From Pullilachnospira sp963929535 (GTDB taxonomy: Bacteria; Bacillota; Clostridia; Lachnospirales; Lachnospiraceae): a stretch of 64,000 bases of DNA. This document shows, in pieces, positions 52,656-60,925 of this stretch. The DNA lies in contig CAWVIZ010000014.1 of NCBI GenBank assembly GCA_963929535.1, forward strand, positions 434,001 to 498,000, written 5' to 3'. The notes under the pieces are model-generated. The model was given only the letters and a program-made list of their open reading frames with translations. It did no database searches and was not told the DNA's origin. Position 1 is the stretch's first letter. Every line of letters starts with the position of its first letter. The position numbers and the translations under genes were made by a program.

Positions 52656-53948
52656 TTAAGTGGCCTGTTCTTCCGGAGGCTGCTGGTAGAAGCTTTCCGG
52701 AATATAGATATGAACCGTCTCGATCCGGTTTTTTTCCATCTTGTCCACTACCAGCCGGATACCGTCCGGGGCAGTGTAGGATTCTCCGGCCTGGGGAAGG
52801 TAATCCAGCTGCTCGATGATATATCCGCCGATGGAATCGTTGTCTTCAGACTCCAACCGCAGCGCCAGACGCTCGTTGAGATCGTCCAGCTTGGCCGATC
52901 CCTGGGCCAGATATTCTTTTTGAGGGATCAGCTCCTGCAGGGGTTCTTCCTCATCCTCATCGTATTCGTCCTGGATCTCACCCACGATCTCCTCCAGCAG
53001 GTCCTCCAGGGTGATCATCCCGGCGATCGCTCCGTATTCGTCCAATACAATGGCCAGATTGATGGAATATTTTTTCATCTCCCGGAGAAGATCCGCTGTG
53101 TTCTTGTTCTCGTAAGTAAAATAGGGATCCCGCAGGATATCTCTTACGGAAAAGGTTTCCGGATGCTCCAGAAGCAGCAGATCCTTCATATTGATGGTCC
53201 CGATAATGGTATCCGTGGTATTTTCATATACCGGATATCGGGTGTAGCTGTCTTCCCGGAAAATTTCCAGCAGCTCCTGGTAAGTAGCGTCCGCGGATAC
53301 CAGGGACATGTCGATACGGGGTACCATCACATCTCTGGCGCAGGAATCACCGAAGTCAAAAAGATTCCGGATGATATCCCGTTCGCCGGTTTCGATGATT
53401 CCGCTTTCATGGCCGGCGTCCACAAGGGTAAGCAGCTCTTCCTCCGTAAGAGACCGCTTTTTCTTGCTGCTGTCGATACGGAAAAGGATCAGCAGTCCCT
53501 GGGAAAGCCTGGTTACCAGAAATACCAGCGGTGTCATGATCTTCATCAGAAACTTTACAGAAGGCGCGTATGCCAGGGCCAGCCGTTCCGCATGGCCGGA
53601 GGCGAAGGTACGGGGCATGACCTCCCCGAAAAGAAGCACCAGCAGCGTGATAATACCTGTGGAAACGCCTATCAGCGAGCTGTTGAGGACCCTTGCGGTC
53701 CAGGCGGCGGTCAGCACGGCTGCGGAAAGATTGACGATATTGTCCAGGATCAGAAGGGTAGTCAGCAGCTTTCCGGAGTTCTCCGTAATCTTTAAAACTG
53801 TTTTTGCCCGGCGGTTTTCTTCCTCGGCCAGGCTCTGCATCCGCAGCTTATCCACTGAAGTCAGCGCCGTTTCCGCGGAGGTAAAAAAAGCGGAAACAGA
53901 CAGCAGACCTCCTATGATCAGCAATTGTATGACGTCACCGGAATCCAA
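52656..53948 (-). CDS. CNNM/CBS domain membrane protein (HlyC/CorC family)
   Basis: 430 residues. The DUF21/CNNM membrane part (1-180: LLIIGGLLSVSAFFTSAETALTS, LLTTLLILDNIVNLSAA, LLVLLFGEVMPRTFA) is followed by two CBS domains (MVPRIDMSLVSAD, DILRDPYF) and a C-terminal CorC/HlyC transporter-associated domain. Likely role: magnesium or other cation transport. A TTG start at 53948 is preferred, eight bases after AAAGGAG; the ATG nine bases earlier abuts that site. The resulting N-terminus begins MDSGDVIQLL. Confidence 0.9.
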   Translation of the reverse strand: MDSGDVIQLLIIGGLLSVSAFFTSAETALTSVDKLRMQSLAEEENRRAKTVLKITENSGKLLTTLLILDNIVNLSAAVLTAAWTARVLNSSLIGVSTGIITLLVLLFGEVMPRTFASGHAERLALAYAPSVKFLMKIMTPLVFLVTRLSQGLLILFRIDSSKKKRSLTEEELLTLVDAGHESGIIETGERDIIRNLFDFGDSCARDVMVPRIDMSLVSADATYQELLEIFREDSYTRYPVYENTTDTIIGTINMKDLLLLEHPETFSVRDILRDPYFTYENKNTADLLREMKKYSINLAIVLDEYGAIAGMITLEDLLEEIVGEIQDEYDEDEEEPLQELIPQKEYLAQGSAKLDDLNERLALRLESEDNDSIGGYIIEQLDYLPQAGESYTAPDGIRLVVDKMEKNRIETVHIYIPESFYQQPPEEQAT

Positions 53949-54108
53949 ATAGTTCATCTCCTTTTTCAGTAATTTTGATTCAGCATCATAAGTTTTTATA
54001 TTCCACAATATACAGGAAATCCATTTAAAACGCAAGGTGAATCCGGAAAAATCTGCTAACAAGCAGCCCGGATCTTCTTTGCCCTGCCGGGAAAAATTTT
54101 TTAAGGGG

Positions 54109-54137
54109 ATGTCAAGCTATGGGAAGTATGGTATAAT
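54109..54137 (+). promoter_or_regulatory. Candidate promoter of the surface protein
   Basis: ATGTCA, a 17-base spacer and a perfect TATAAT, 27 bases before the start codon. The -35 match is weak. Confidence 0.45.
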
Positions 54138-54163
54138 AACGGGGATCAAGTAGGGAGGACGTT

Positions 54164-56467
54164 ATGAACAGAAACAGAAACCTTTGTAAAAAGAAATACC
54201 TGAAAATGATGGGAGTCCTTCTGGCGTCGGCAGTGGTCGCGTCCGGAACGGGCGGGCAGACCGTGTACGGAGCAGAGAAGGCGTCACGGATAGAAAAGTC
54301 TGACAGTGAGATCAAGGATGTTATTTTTCTGGACGGAGAGAACGGAAGCGACAGGAATTCCGGTCTGGATGAGGAGCATGCGGTGAAAAGTTTTGCCCGT
54401 GCGGCCAAGCTGGCCAAAGAAGGATGGGAGATCCAGGTCTGCGGTACTGTCACAGTAGATGGCCAGGAGACATGGAAGCTGCCCAAGGGGGTGAGCTTCG
54501 GCCGGTCGGAGGATTTTTCCGATGATATCGCCCTGGTGAACGGAAGCCTGACTTTGAAGAATGTGCCTGTCTATGAGAGCTGGATTTCCGGAGAGGGCAC
54601 AGTGGAGGGCGCCCTGAAAGAAAGTCTGCTGAAAGTTCCGTCCGTGATCACGGTGGAGACACCGGTTTTGCTGGAAAGCGTATCCCTTGAACAGTGCGAG
54701 GGAGAGGGATCATTTGAATGGGCCGGGAAGGACCGGATGCTGGATCAGTATGAGACAGTCTGCGAAGTTATTTTCCGGCCGGAGGACGACCAGGACTACA
54801 GTCAGGAAGAGGGCTGGGATGAGGAAAGCGAAACAGTGATCCGGAAGGTGACCGTACAGGTGCTTTCTCTGGCTCCTGGGGATGGAGAGTCCCAGGAAGG
54901 GACTGCAGGCGGAGACCAGGAGGGTCAGACTCCCCAGGGAGGAACCGGGGATAATACCGCCGGCGGAGACGGAAGCGGACAGACCGGAGAGACAGGCGGA
55001 GATTCCCAGGAGACAGACGGCAGTCAGCCCGGAGGCGATTCCGGTGAGAAAGAGGAAAGCACCGGAGAGGGAGAGAACAGCGGCGCTGACAAAGAAGACG
55101 GATCTGGCGGAGACAGCGGATCGTCGGGAGAGGACGGCCAGGAAGCGGGCGGTTCGGATGGAAGCGGCGATATATCTGAAGGAACGGAGACACCGGACGG
55201 AAGCGGCGATATATCCGGAGGAACGGAGACACCGGACGGAAGCGGTGATATATCCGGAGGAACAGAAACACCGGACGGAAGCGGTGATATATCCGGAGGA
55301 ACGGAGACACCGGATGGCAGCGGCGAGACATCCGGAGACGGATCTGCCGGGGAAAGCGGCGCCGGTGAGTCCGGCGGATCATCCGGAACAGGAACGTCCG
55401 GTACCGGCGAGACGGAAGGAGAAGACGGCGGCCAGACCAGTGAAAGCGGTGAAGGTACAGGCGAAGGAACTTCGGGAGAAGACGGAGAGACCTCCGGAGA
55501 AAGCGGAGACTCTTCAGAGAATACCGGGGAATCAGAGGATGGCCGGGAGGACAGCGAAGAAGAGAGCAGCGGCCTGACAGAGGAAGAGCAGGCCCAGGCA
55601 GCCGATGTGCAGGCACTGCTGGAAGGCCTTCCTCAGGAAGTGGTATCCCAGGATGGAGTAACGGAAGTGGTGGAGGCCACCAGATCGTATCTGCGTCTGT
55701 CAGATCAGCAGAGAGCTCTTCTGTCCCAGGAGGCGGTAAAGCAGCTGGAGAAGCTGCAGCAGCAGGCAGCGGTTGTGAACCGGAAGTCCGGCGGCGTGAG
55801 TATCGAGGGAGATTTGCCCTGGTACGTGCAGCTTCAGGCCCAGAAACGAAGCGACACGGAGGATCTTTCCCTTCTTTCCGGTGCGGGCGTGGATACCCTG
55901 ATCTACCCTTATGAGATCCGGCTGTGGGATCTGATGAACCAGCAGGAATATAAGCTGAACGGACAGCAGGTACGGCTGACCATGCCGGTGCCGGATGCTT
56001 CTTCCTACAGCCGTCTGATGGTGCTCCACTATCTGGAGGACGGAAGTGTGGAATACATCACTCCGGTGAATAACGGTGACGGAACAGTCAGCTTTCTGAC
56101 CACCTCCTTCAGCCCTTACAGCCTGGCAGGCAGCGCGGTGCTGGTGGGAAATACCGATAAGCTGTACCAGAGCGGCGGAAACTCCGGTACGGGAACTTCC
56201 GCGGGCGGAAGCAGTTCCGGGAAAACTTCCACGGGAAATACCACGGGAATTTCTTCACAGAACAGAGGCAGCAGCAGTACCCCGGCGGCAGGACAGGGAA
56301 CTTCCACCGGAACTTCCCGGGCACAGGCAGCCAGAACTGAGGATCCTCAGACTCCTTATCTGTACGCGGGTCTTGGGGTTTTTGCCGTGGTGGTCCTGGC
56401 AGGAGCCGCAGCCGGATACCACAGGAGCAGAAGAAAACAAAAGGAAGCTGATGAAACAAATCAGTGA
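54164..56467 (+). CDS. Large secreted/cell-surface protein with tandem repeats
   Basis: 767 residues. A signal peptide (residues 1-37, cleavage near VYGA) is followed by a ~200-residue globular part with VIFLDGENGSDRNSG. A ~240-residue stretch made almost only of Gly, Ser, Glu, Thr and Asp comes next, containing four 13-residue repeats of GSGDISGGTETPD, then a globular domain (about 470-670) and a second Ser/Thr/Gly linker. A membrane helix near 727-748 precedes a basic tail. This is the layout of a wall-spanning adhesin or sensor; no sortase motif is seen. The N-terminal part resembles pectin-lyase-like starts. Function unknown. Confidence 0.8.
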   Translation: MNRNRNLCKKKYLKMMGVLLASAVVASGTGGQTVYGAEKASRIEKSDSEIKDVIFLDGENGSDRNSGLDEEHAVKSFARAAKLAKEGWEIQVCGTVTVDGQETWKLPKGVSFGRSEDFSDDIALVNGSLTLKNVPVYESWISGEGTVEGALKESLLKVPSVITVETPVLLESVSLEQCEGEGSFEWAGKDRMLDQYETVCEVIFRPEDDQDYSQEEGWDEESETVIRKVTVQVLSLAPGDGESQEGTAGGDQEGQTPQGGTGDNTAGGDGSGQTGETGGDSQETDGSQPGGDSGEKEESTGEGENSGADKEDGSGGDSGSSGEDGQEAGGSDGSGDISEGTETPDGSGDISGGTETPDGSGDISGGTETPDGSGDISGGTETPDGSGETSGDGSAGESGAGESGGSSGTGTSGTGETEGEDGGQTSESGEGTGEGTSGEDGETSGESGDSSENTGESEDGREDSEEESSGLTEEEQAQAADVQALLEGLPQEVVSQDGVTEVVEATRSYLRLSDQQRALLSQEAVKQLEKLQQQAAVVNRKSGGVSIEGDLPWYVQLQAQKRSDTEDLSLLSGAGVDTLIYPYEIRLWDLMNQQEYKLNGQQVRLTMPVPDASSYSRLMVLHYLEDGSVEYITPVNNGDGTVSFLTTSFSPYSLAGSAVLVGNTDKLYQSGGNSGTGTSAGGSSSGKTSTGNTTGISSQNRGSSSTPAAGQGTSTGTSRAQAARTEDPQTPYLYAGLGVFAVVVLAGAAAGYHRSRRKQKEADETNQ
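55160..55315 (+). repeat. Four 39-bp tandem repeats within the surface protein gene
   Basis: Units start at 55160, 55199, 55238 and 55277 and each encodes 13 residues. They differ by only a few bases, so copy number is probably variable. Confidence 0.9.
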
Positions 56468-56478
56468 TAGAATGTACA

Positions 56479-56509
56479 ACCCTCCCATATATATGAAGTA
56501 TGGGAGGGT
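56479..56509 (+). promoter_or_regulatory. Hairpin masking the ribosome binding site of the TIGR04086 gene
   Basis: ACCCTCCCATA (56479-56489) pairs perfectly with TATGGGAGGGT (56499-56509). The right arm holds the only plausible ribosome site (GGGAGGG) for the ATG at 56518, and the hairpin may also act as a weak terminator after the surface protein. Confidence 0.55.
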
Positions 56510-56517
56510 AATTTTAT

Positions 56518-56892
56518 ATGGAAAAATCAGCCAGACGGACACAGAAGATAACGGCCCTTTTGACTGGGCTGGTATTTGCTTATCTGATCACCGGTATTTC
56601 CCTGCTGATTTTAGCTCTGCTTTTATACAAACTGGACCTAGATGAGGGAAAGATCACAGCAGGGATCATCGCGATTTACATTCTGTCCTGTTTTCTGGGA
56701 GGACTTCTCACCGGGAAAAAGGCGGGCAGCAGAAAATTTTTGTGGGGAACAGTCCTTGGTCTGGTGTATTTTTTGCTGCTGATCGCTGTTTCCGCCATTA
56801 CGGAACCGGGACTTTCCGCCGGATTTACCACCCTGATCACATCCTTTCTCATGTGCATGGGGGCGGGCATGATGGGGGGAATGCTGTCCTGA
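56518..56892 (+). CDS. TIGR04086 family membrane protein
   Basis: 124 residues with four hydrophobic helices (about 12-36, 44-64, 74-93, 100-122) and Gly-rich turns such as CFLGGLLTGKKAG and MGAGMMGGML. The family is known from Clostridia next to SCIFF genes, and its role is unknown. It ends 71 bases before scfA, which has its own promoter. Its ribosome site lies in a hairpin, so its translation may be controlled separately. Confidence 0.85.
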   Translation: MEKSARRTQKITALLTGLVFAYLITGISLLILALLLYKLDLDEGKITAGIIAIYILSCFLGGLLTGKKAGSRKFLWGTVLGLVYFLLLIAVSAITEPGLSAGFTTLITSFLMCMGAGMMGGMLS

Positions 56893-56902
56893 AAAAAAAA
56901 CT

Positions 56903-56930
56903 TTTAAAATGGCTTCACCTATGCTATAAT
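56903..56930 (+). promoter_or_regulatory. Promoter of scfA
   Basis: TTTAAA, a 16-base spacer and TATAAT, 33 bases before the scfA start. Confidence 0.65.
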
Positions 56931-56963
56931 GGGCCTTAGTTAAAAACAAAGGAGGGAAATAAC

Positions 56964-57107
56964 ATGAAACATATCAAAACTTTAAATACAAAAAGTTTGC
57001 AGAACACAGTGAAAAAAGGCGGATGCGGCGAATGTCAGACATCCTGCCAGTCAGCCTGCAAGACCTCTTGCACGGTTGGAAATCAGAGCTGTGAAAACAC
57101 AAAATAA
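56964..57107 (+). CDS. scfA: SCIFF ranthipeptide precursor (six cysteines in forty-five residues)
   Basis: 47 residues starting MKHIKTLNTKSLQNTV, with six cysteines at 21, 24, 28, 32, 36 and 43 (CGECQTSCQSACKTSC then a final Cys). This is the near-invariant SCIFF peptide of Clostridia, a substrate of the radical SAM enzyme encoded next, which links Cys sulfur to another residue (thioether). GGAGGG at 56951-56956 is ideally placed. A strong terminator separates it from scfB, so precursor can be made in excess over the enzyme. The function of the mature peptide is not established. Confidence 0.96.
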   Translation: MKHIKTLNTKSLQNTVKKGGCGECQTSCQSACKTSCTVGNQSCENTK

Positions 57108-57141
57108 GGAAAGTTCGGAAGAACAGTCCTGCAGCCTGCCG

Positions 57142-57176
57142 GCAAGCAGCGGTAGAAGAACCGCTGCTTGCTTTTT
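57142..57176 (+). terminator. Terminator between scfA and scfB
   Basis: GCAAGCAGCGGT pairs perfectly with ACCGCTGCTTGC and runs into TTTTT. Confidence 0.85.
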
Positions 57177-57182
57177 GTGCCA

Positions 57183-57258
57183 TTAGCCCGGCAAACGGCC
57201 CGGATGCCGGCACTGGCGGACGTTTGCCGGATAAGTACAGTGAGCAGCCTGGCTGCGG
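57183..57258 (+). repeat. Family-2 repeat, degenerate copy
   Basis: AGCCCGGCAAACGGCC, then GGCGGACGTTTGCCGGATAA and CAGTGAGCAGC line up with the central body of the copies at 17087 and 17225. Confidence 0.45.
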
Positions 57259-57316
57259 AAGCTGTTTGAACTGTTAGCACGGATTACGATAAGATAGGTT
57301 TGGAAGGGAGACTGAC

Positions 57317-58681
57317 GTGATTCATCAGTATAAGAACAACGGCTACAATATTGTTCTGGACGTAAACAGCGGTTCTGTTCATGTGGTGGATGATATCGTC
57401 TATGATGTCATCGGCCTGCTGGATCAGGGACTCCAGGAGATGGCTGTAAAAGAGCGGCTGTCAGGGACCTGGCCGGAGGCGGAACTGGATACCGCTCTTT
57501 CAGAGGTACGGGAGCTTACCGATGCGGGAATGCTGTTTACCCAGGATATTTACGAGAATGCCATTGAGCATTTTAAGGACCGCCCTACTGTGGTGAAGGC
57601 GCTGTGCCTTCATATTGCCCATGACTGCAATCTGGCCTGCCGCTATTGCTTTGCGGAGGAGGGAGAGTACCATGGAAGAAGAGCGCTGATGTCCTTTGAG
57701 GTGGGGAAAAAGGCTCTGGATTTCCTGATCGCCAACTCTGGAAACAGGAGAAACCTGGAGGTGGATTTCTTCGGAGGAGAACCTCTGATGAACTGGCAGG
57801 TGGTAAAAGACCTGGTAGCATACGGAAGGGAGCAGGAGAAGCTCCACAATAAGAATTTCCGTTTTACGCTGACCACCAACGGCGTTCTGGTGAACGATGA
57901 GGTGATGGAGTTCTGCAACCGGGAGATGGGCAATGTGGTGATGAGCATTGACGGAAGAAAGGAAGTCAATGACCGGATGCGTCCGTTTAGGAAGGGGGCG
58001 GGAAGCTATGACCTGATCGTTCCCAAGTTTCAGAAGTGGGCGGAAAGCCGTCATCAGGACAAGTATTATGCCAGAGGGACGTTTACCCACTATAATCTGG
58101 ATTTTTCCAAAGATGTACTGCATCTGGCGGATCTGGGCTTCAAGCAGATTTCCGTGGAGCCGGTGGTGGCGCCTCCCCAGGCTGATTATGCTCTGAGAGA
58201 GGAGGATCTGCCGAAGATTTTTGAGGAATACGATCTTCTGGCCAGGGAGATGGTAAAGCGGAAGAAAGAAGGAAGAGGATTTAACTTTTTCCACTTTATG
58301 ATCGATCTTACAGGGGGGCCCTGTGTATACAAGCGTTTGTCCGGCTGCGGTTCCGGAACGGAATATCTGGCAGTGACTCCCTGGGGAGATCTGTATCCCT
58401 GCCATCAGTTTGTGGGCGAAGAAAAGTTCCTTCTGGGAAATGTGGATCAGGGAATCACCCGTCCTGAGATCTGCGGAGAGTTCAAAAACTGCAATGTCTA
58501 TGCCAAGGAAGCGTGCAAAAATTGTTTTGCCAGATTTTACTGCAGCGGAGGCTGTGCCGCCAATTCCTACAATTTCCATGGGAAGATCGACGATGTGTAT
58601 GAGATTGGCTGTCAGCTGGAGAAAAAGCGTGTGGAGTGCGCGCTGATGATCAAGGCTGCGGAAGCGGAAATGGACTGCTGA
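57317..58681 (+). CDS. scfB: SCIFF radical SAM/SPASM maturase
   Basis: 454 residues. The radical SAM motif CNLACRYC is at 104-111, followed by VDFFGGEPLMNW near 150 and LTTNGVLVNDEV near 186. The C-terminal SPASM region has many cysteines (GCGSGTEYLAVTPWGDLYPC, CNVYAKEACKNCFARFYCSGGC). The N-terminal ~90 residues resemble a peptide-recognition element. It installs thioether links on the ScfA peptide. The GTG start at 57317 has GGGAG seven bases upstream. secDF follows after 69 bases containing only a small palindrome. Confidence 0.97.
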   Translation: MIHQYKNNGYNIVLDVNSGSVHVVDDIVYDVIGLLDQGLQEMAVKERLSGTWPEAELDTALSEVRELTDAGMLFTQDIYENAIEHFKDRPTVVKALCLHIAHDCNLACRYCFAEEGEYHGRRALMSFEVGKKALDFLIANSGNRRNLEVDFFGGEPLMNWQVVKDLVAYGREQEKLHNKNFRFTLTTNGVLVNDEVMEFCNREMGNVVMSIDGRKEVNDRMRPFRKGAGSYDLIVPKFQKWAESRHQDKYYARGTFTHYNLDFSKDVLHLADLGFKQISVEPVVAPPQADYALREEDLPKIFEEYDLLAREMVKRKKEGRGFNFFHFMIDLTGGPCVYKRLSGCGSGTEYLAVTPWGDLYPCHQFVGEEKFLLGNVDQGITRPEICGEFKNCNVYAKEACKNCFARFYCSGGCAANSYNFHGKIDDVYEIGCQLEKKRVECALMIKAAEAEMDC

Positions 58682-58682
58682 C

Positions 58683-58714
58683 GTAACAGTGAAGCCGTAA
58701 GGCTGAACTGTTAC
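58683..58714 (+). repeat. Family-1 terminal palindrome, solo copy between scfB and secDF
   Basis: GTAACAGTGAAGCC, GTAA and GGCTGAACTGTTAC form a 32-base hairpin one base after the scfB stop. It has no T tract. Confidence 0.65.
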
Positions 58715-58750
58715 CTGCTAACAAAATAGAGACAGGAAGAAGGAAAAAAG

Positions 58751-60904
58751 ATGAAGAAAAAACAAGGAATTCTCGTGCTGGTCTTCACCGTCATCCTTAT
58801 CGGCCTTCTGGCATTTACCTCGGCAGTAGGCTTTGGACCCACGGGTACAGGATCCGCGCGGAATATCAAGACAGGTCTGGATCTGTCCGGAGGTGTCAGT
58901 ATCACCTATCAGGCGGTGGGGGATGATATCTCCCAGGAGGACATGGATGACACTGTGTATAAGCTGCAGCAGCGTGTGGATGGCTACAGCGAGGAGTCCC
59001 AGGTATACCAGGAGGGCAGTGACCGGATCAATGTGGAGATCCCGGGGGTAACGGATGCCAACCAGATCCTGGAAGAGCTGGGACAGCCAGGATCTCTGGA
59101 GTTCCAGGATTCCGATGGAAATGTGGTCCTGGAGGGAACGGACGTGGAGAGCGCCGAGGGCGGTGTGATCCAGAATCAGACCACCGGGGCGAATGAATAT
59201 GTGGTGGAACTGAACCTTACCAGTGAAGGTACTGAGAAATTCGCCACAGCCACGGAGGAAAATCTGAATCAGCAGATCGCCATCGTATATGACGGAGAAG
59301 TGATCAGCGCGCCCACCGTCAACAATGTGATCTCCAACGGCCAGGCCCAGATTACCGGGATGAGTTCTCTGGAGGAGGCCAGACAGCTGGCTTCTTCCAT
59401 CCGGATCGGTTCTCTGAAGGTGGAGCTGGAGGAGCTGCGCTCCAATGTGGTGGGAGCTCAGCTGGGAGAGGCGGCTATCCGCACCAGTCTGATCGCCGGA
59501 GGGATCGGCATTGCGCTGGTGGCTGTATTTATGATCGCCGTGTATCTGCTGCCCGGTGTGGCCGCGGCTCTGGCTCTGGTGATCTATGTGGGGCTGGAGC
59601 TGGTGATGCTCAATGCCTTTGACCTGACGCTGACCCTTCCCGGAATTGCCGGAATTATCCTTTCCATCGGTATGGCCGTGGATGCCAACGTGATCATCTA
59701 TGCCCGTATCCGGGAGGAGATCGGTGCGGGACGCAGTGTGCGCACCGCCATTAAGACCGGATTTCAGAAGGCGCTGTCAGCCATACTGGACGGAAATATC
59801 ACCACCCTGATCGCCGCCGCCGTGCTGTGGCTGATGGGTACGGGAAGCGTTAAGGGATTTGCCATGACGCTGGCTCTTGGTATCGTGCTCTCCATGTTCA
59901 CGGCGCTGGTGATCTCCAGGCTGATCGTCAACGCGTTCTACGCTGTGGGGCTGAGGGACGCCAAGTTCTATGGAACTCAGAAAGAACGGAAGACCATCGA
60001 CTTTGTGGGAAAGAGAAAGATCTTCTTTGCCATTTCCATTATCCTGGTCCTTCTGGGGCCCATCGGAATGGCAGGCTTCAAGGCCGCCCAGGGACAGGCG
60101 CTGAATTACAGCCTGGAATTTGTGGGAGGTACCTCCACCAGCGTTACTTTTAACGAGGATATGACCATAGAAGAGATCGATGAGCAGGTGAAGCCCGTTA
60201 TCCAGGAGGTTACGGGAGACGCGGAGATCCAGGCCTCCAAGGTGGCGGGAAGCAATCAGGTGATCTTTAAGACCCGTTCTCTGGATATGAACGAAAGAAA
60301 TGAGCTGAATCAGAAGCTGGAGGAGACCTTTGATGTCAGTGAGGATCAGATTACCGCGGAGAGCATTTCCTCTACAGTAAGCTCGGAGATGCGCCGGGAC
60401 GCTGTTATCGCAGTGGCGATCGCCACCGTATGTATGCTGATCTATATCTGGTTCCGGTTTAAGGATATCCGGTTCGCGTCCAGCGCGGTGCTGGCCCTGG
60501 TCCATGACGTGCTGGTGGTATTTGCCTTCTATGTCCTTTCCAGAACGTCTGTGGGAAATACCTTCATTGCATGTATGCTGACCATTGTGGGTTATTCCAT
60601 CAACGCCACCATCGTGATCTTTGACCGGATCCGGGAGAATCTGAAAACCGCCAGAAAGAATCAGGATCTGGCAGAGATCGTGAATATGAGTATCACCCAG
60701 ACGCTGACCAGAAGCATTTATACATCGCTGACCACGTTTATCACCATCTTTGTGCTGTTTCTGCTGGGAGTTTCTTCCATCCGTGAGTTCGCCATGCCTA
60801 TCATGGTGGGTATCGTGTGCGGGGCCTATTCTTCCGTATGCATCACAGGTCCTCTGTGGTATGTGATGAGAAACGGGATCCGGAGAAAATCCGGAAAGAA
60901 ATAA
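58751..60904 (+). CDS. secDF: Protein translocase subunit SecDF (fused)
   Basis: 717 residues. The SecD half (1-430) has a first membrane helix (7-25), the GLDLSGGVSITYQ motif, an external domain and the membrane block with GIAGIILSIGMAVDANVIIYARIREE. The SecF half (430-717) has LEFVGGTSTSVTFNED and GYSINATIVIFDRIRENL. SecDF uses the proton gradient to pull proteins through SecYEG. Fusion of SecD and SecF is common in Firmicutes. Neighbourhood with scfAB is the usual Clostridial arrangement. Confidence 0.96.
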   Translation: MKKKQGILVLVFTVILIGLLAFTSAVGFGPTGTGSARNIKTGLDLSGGVSITYQAVGDDISQEDMDDTVYKLQQRVDGYSEESQVYQEGSDRINVEIPGVTDANQILEELGQPGSLEFQDSDGNVVLEGTDVESAEGGVIQNQTTGANEYVVELNLTSEGTEKFATATEENLNQQIAIVYDGEVISAPTVNNVISNGQAQITGMSSLEEARQLASSIRIGSLKVELEELRSNVVGAQLGEAAIRTSLIAGGIGIALVAVFMIAVYLLPGVAAALALVIYVGLELVMLNAFDLTLTLPGIAGIILSIGMAVDANVIIYARIREEIGAGRSVRTAIKTGFQKALSAILDGNITTLIAAAVLWLMGTGSVKGFAMTLALGIVLSMFTALVISRLIVNAFYAVGLRDAKFYGTQKERKTIDFVGKRKIFFAISIILVLLGPIGMAGFKAAQGQALNYSLEFVGGTSTSVTFNEDMTIEEIDEQVKPVIQEVTGDAEIQASKVAGSNQVIFKTRSLDMNERNELNQKLEETFDVSEDQITAESISSTVSSEMRRDAVIAVAIATVCMLIYIWFRFKDIRFASSAVLALVHDVLVVFAFYVLSRTSVGNTFIACMLTIVGYSINATIVIFDRIRENLKTARKNQDLAEIVNMSITQTLTRSIYTSLTTFITIFVLFLLGVSSIREFAMPIMVGIVCGAYSSVCITGPLWYVMRNGIRRKSGKK

Positions 60905-60925
60905 GCAGTGCAGGGAGACGGAAGG

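Noticed and set aside
52710..53795. 361-codon frame on the plus strand
   Set aside because: Antisense to the CBS-domain membrane protein, whose domains are unmistakable.
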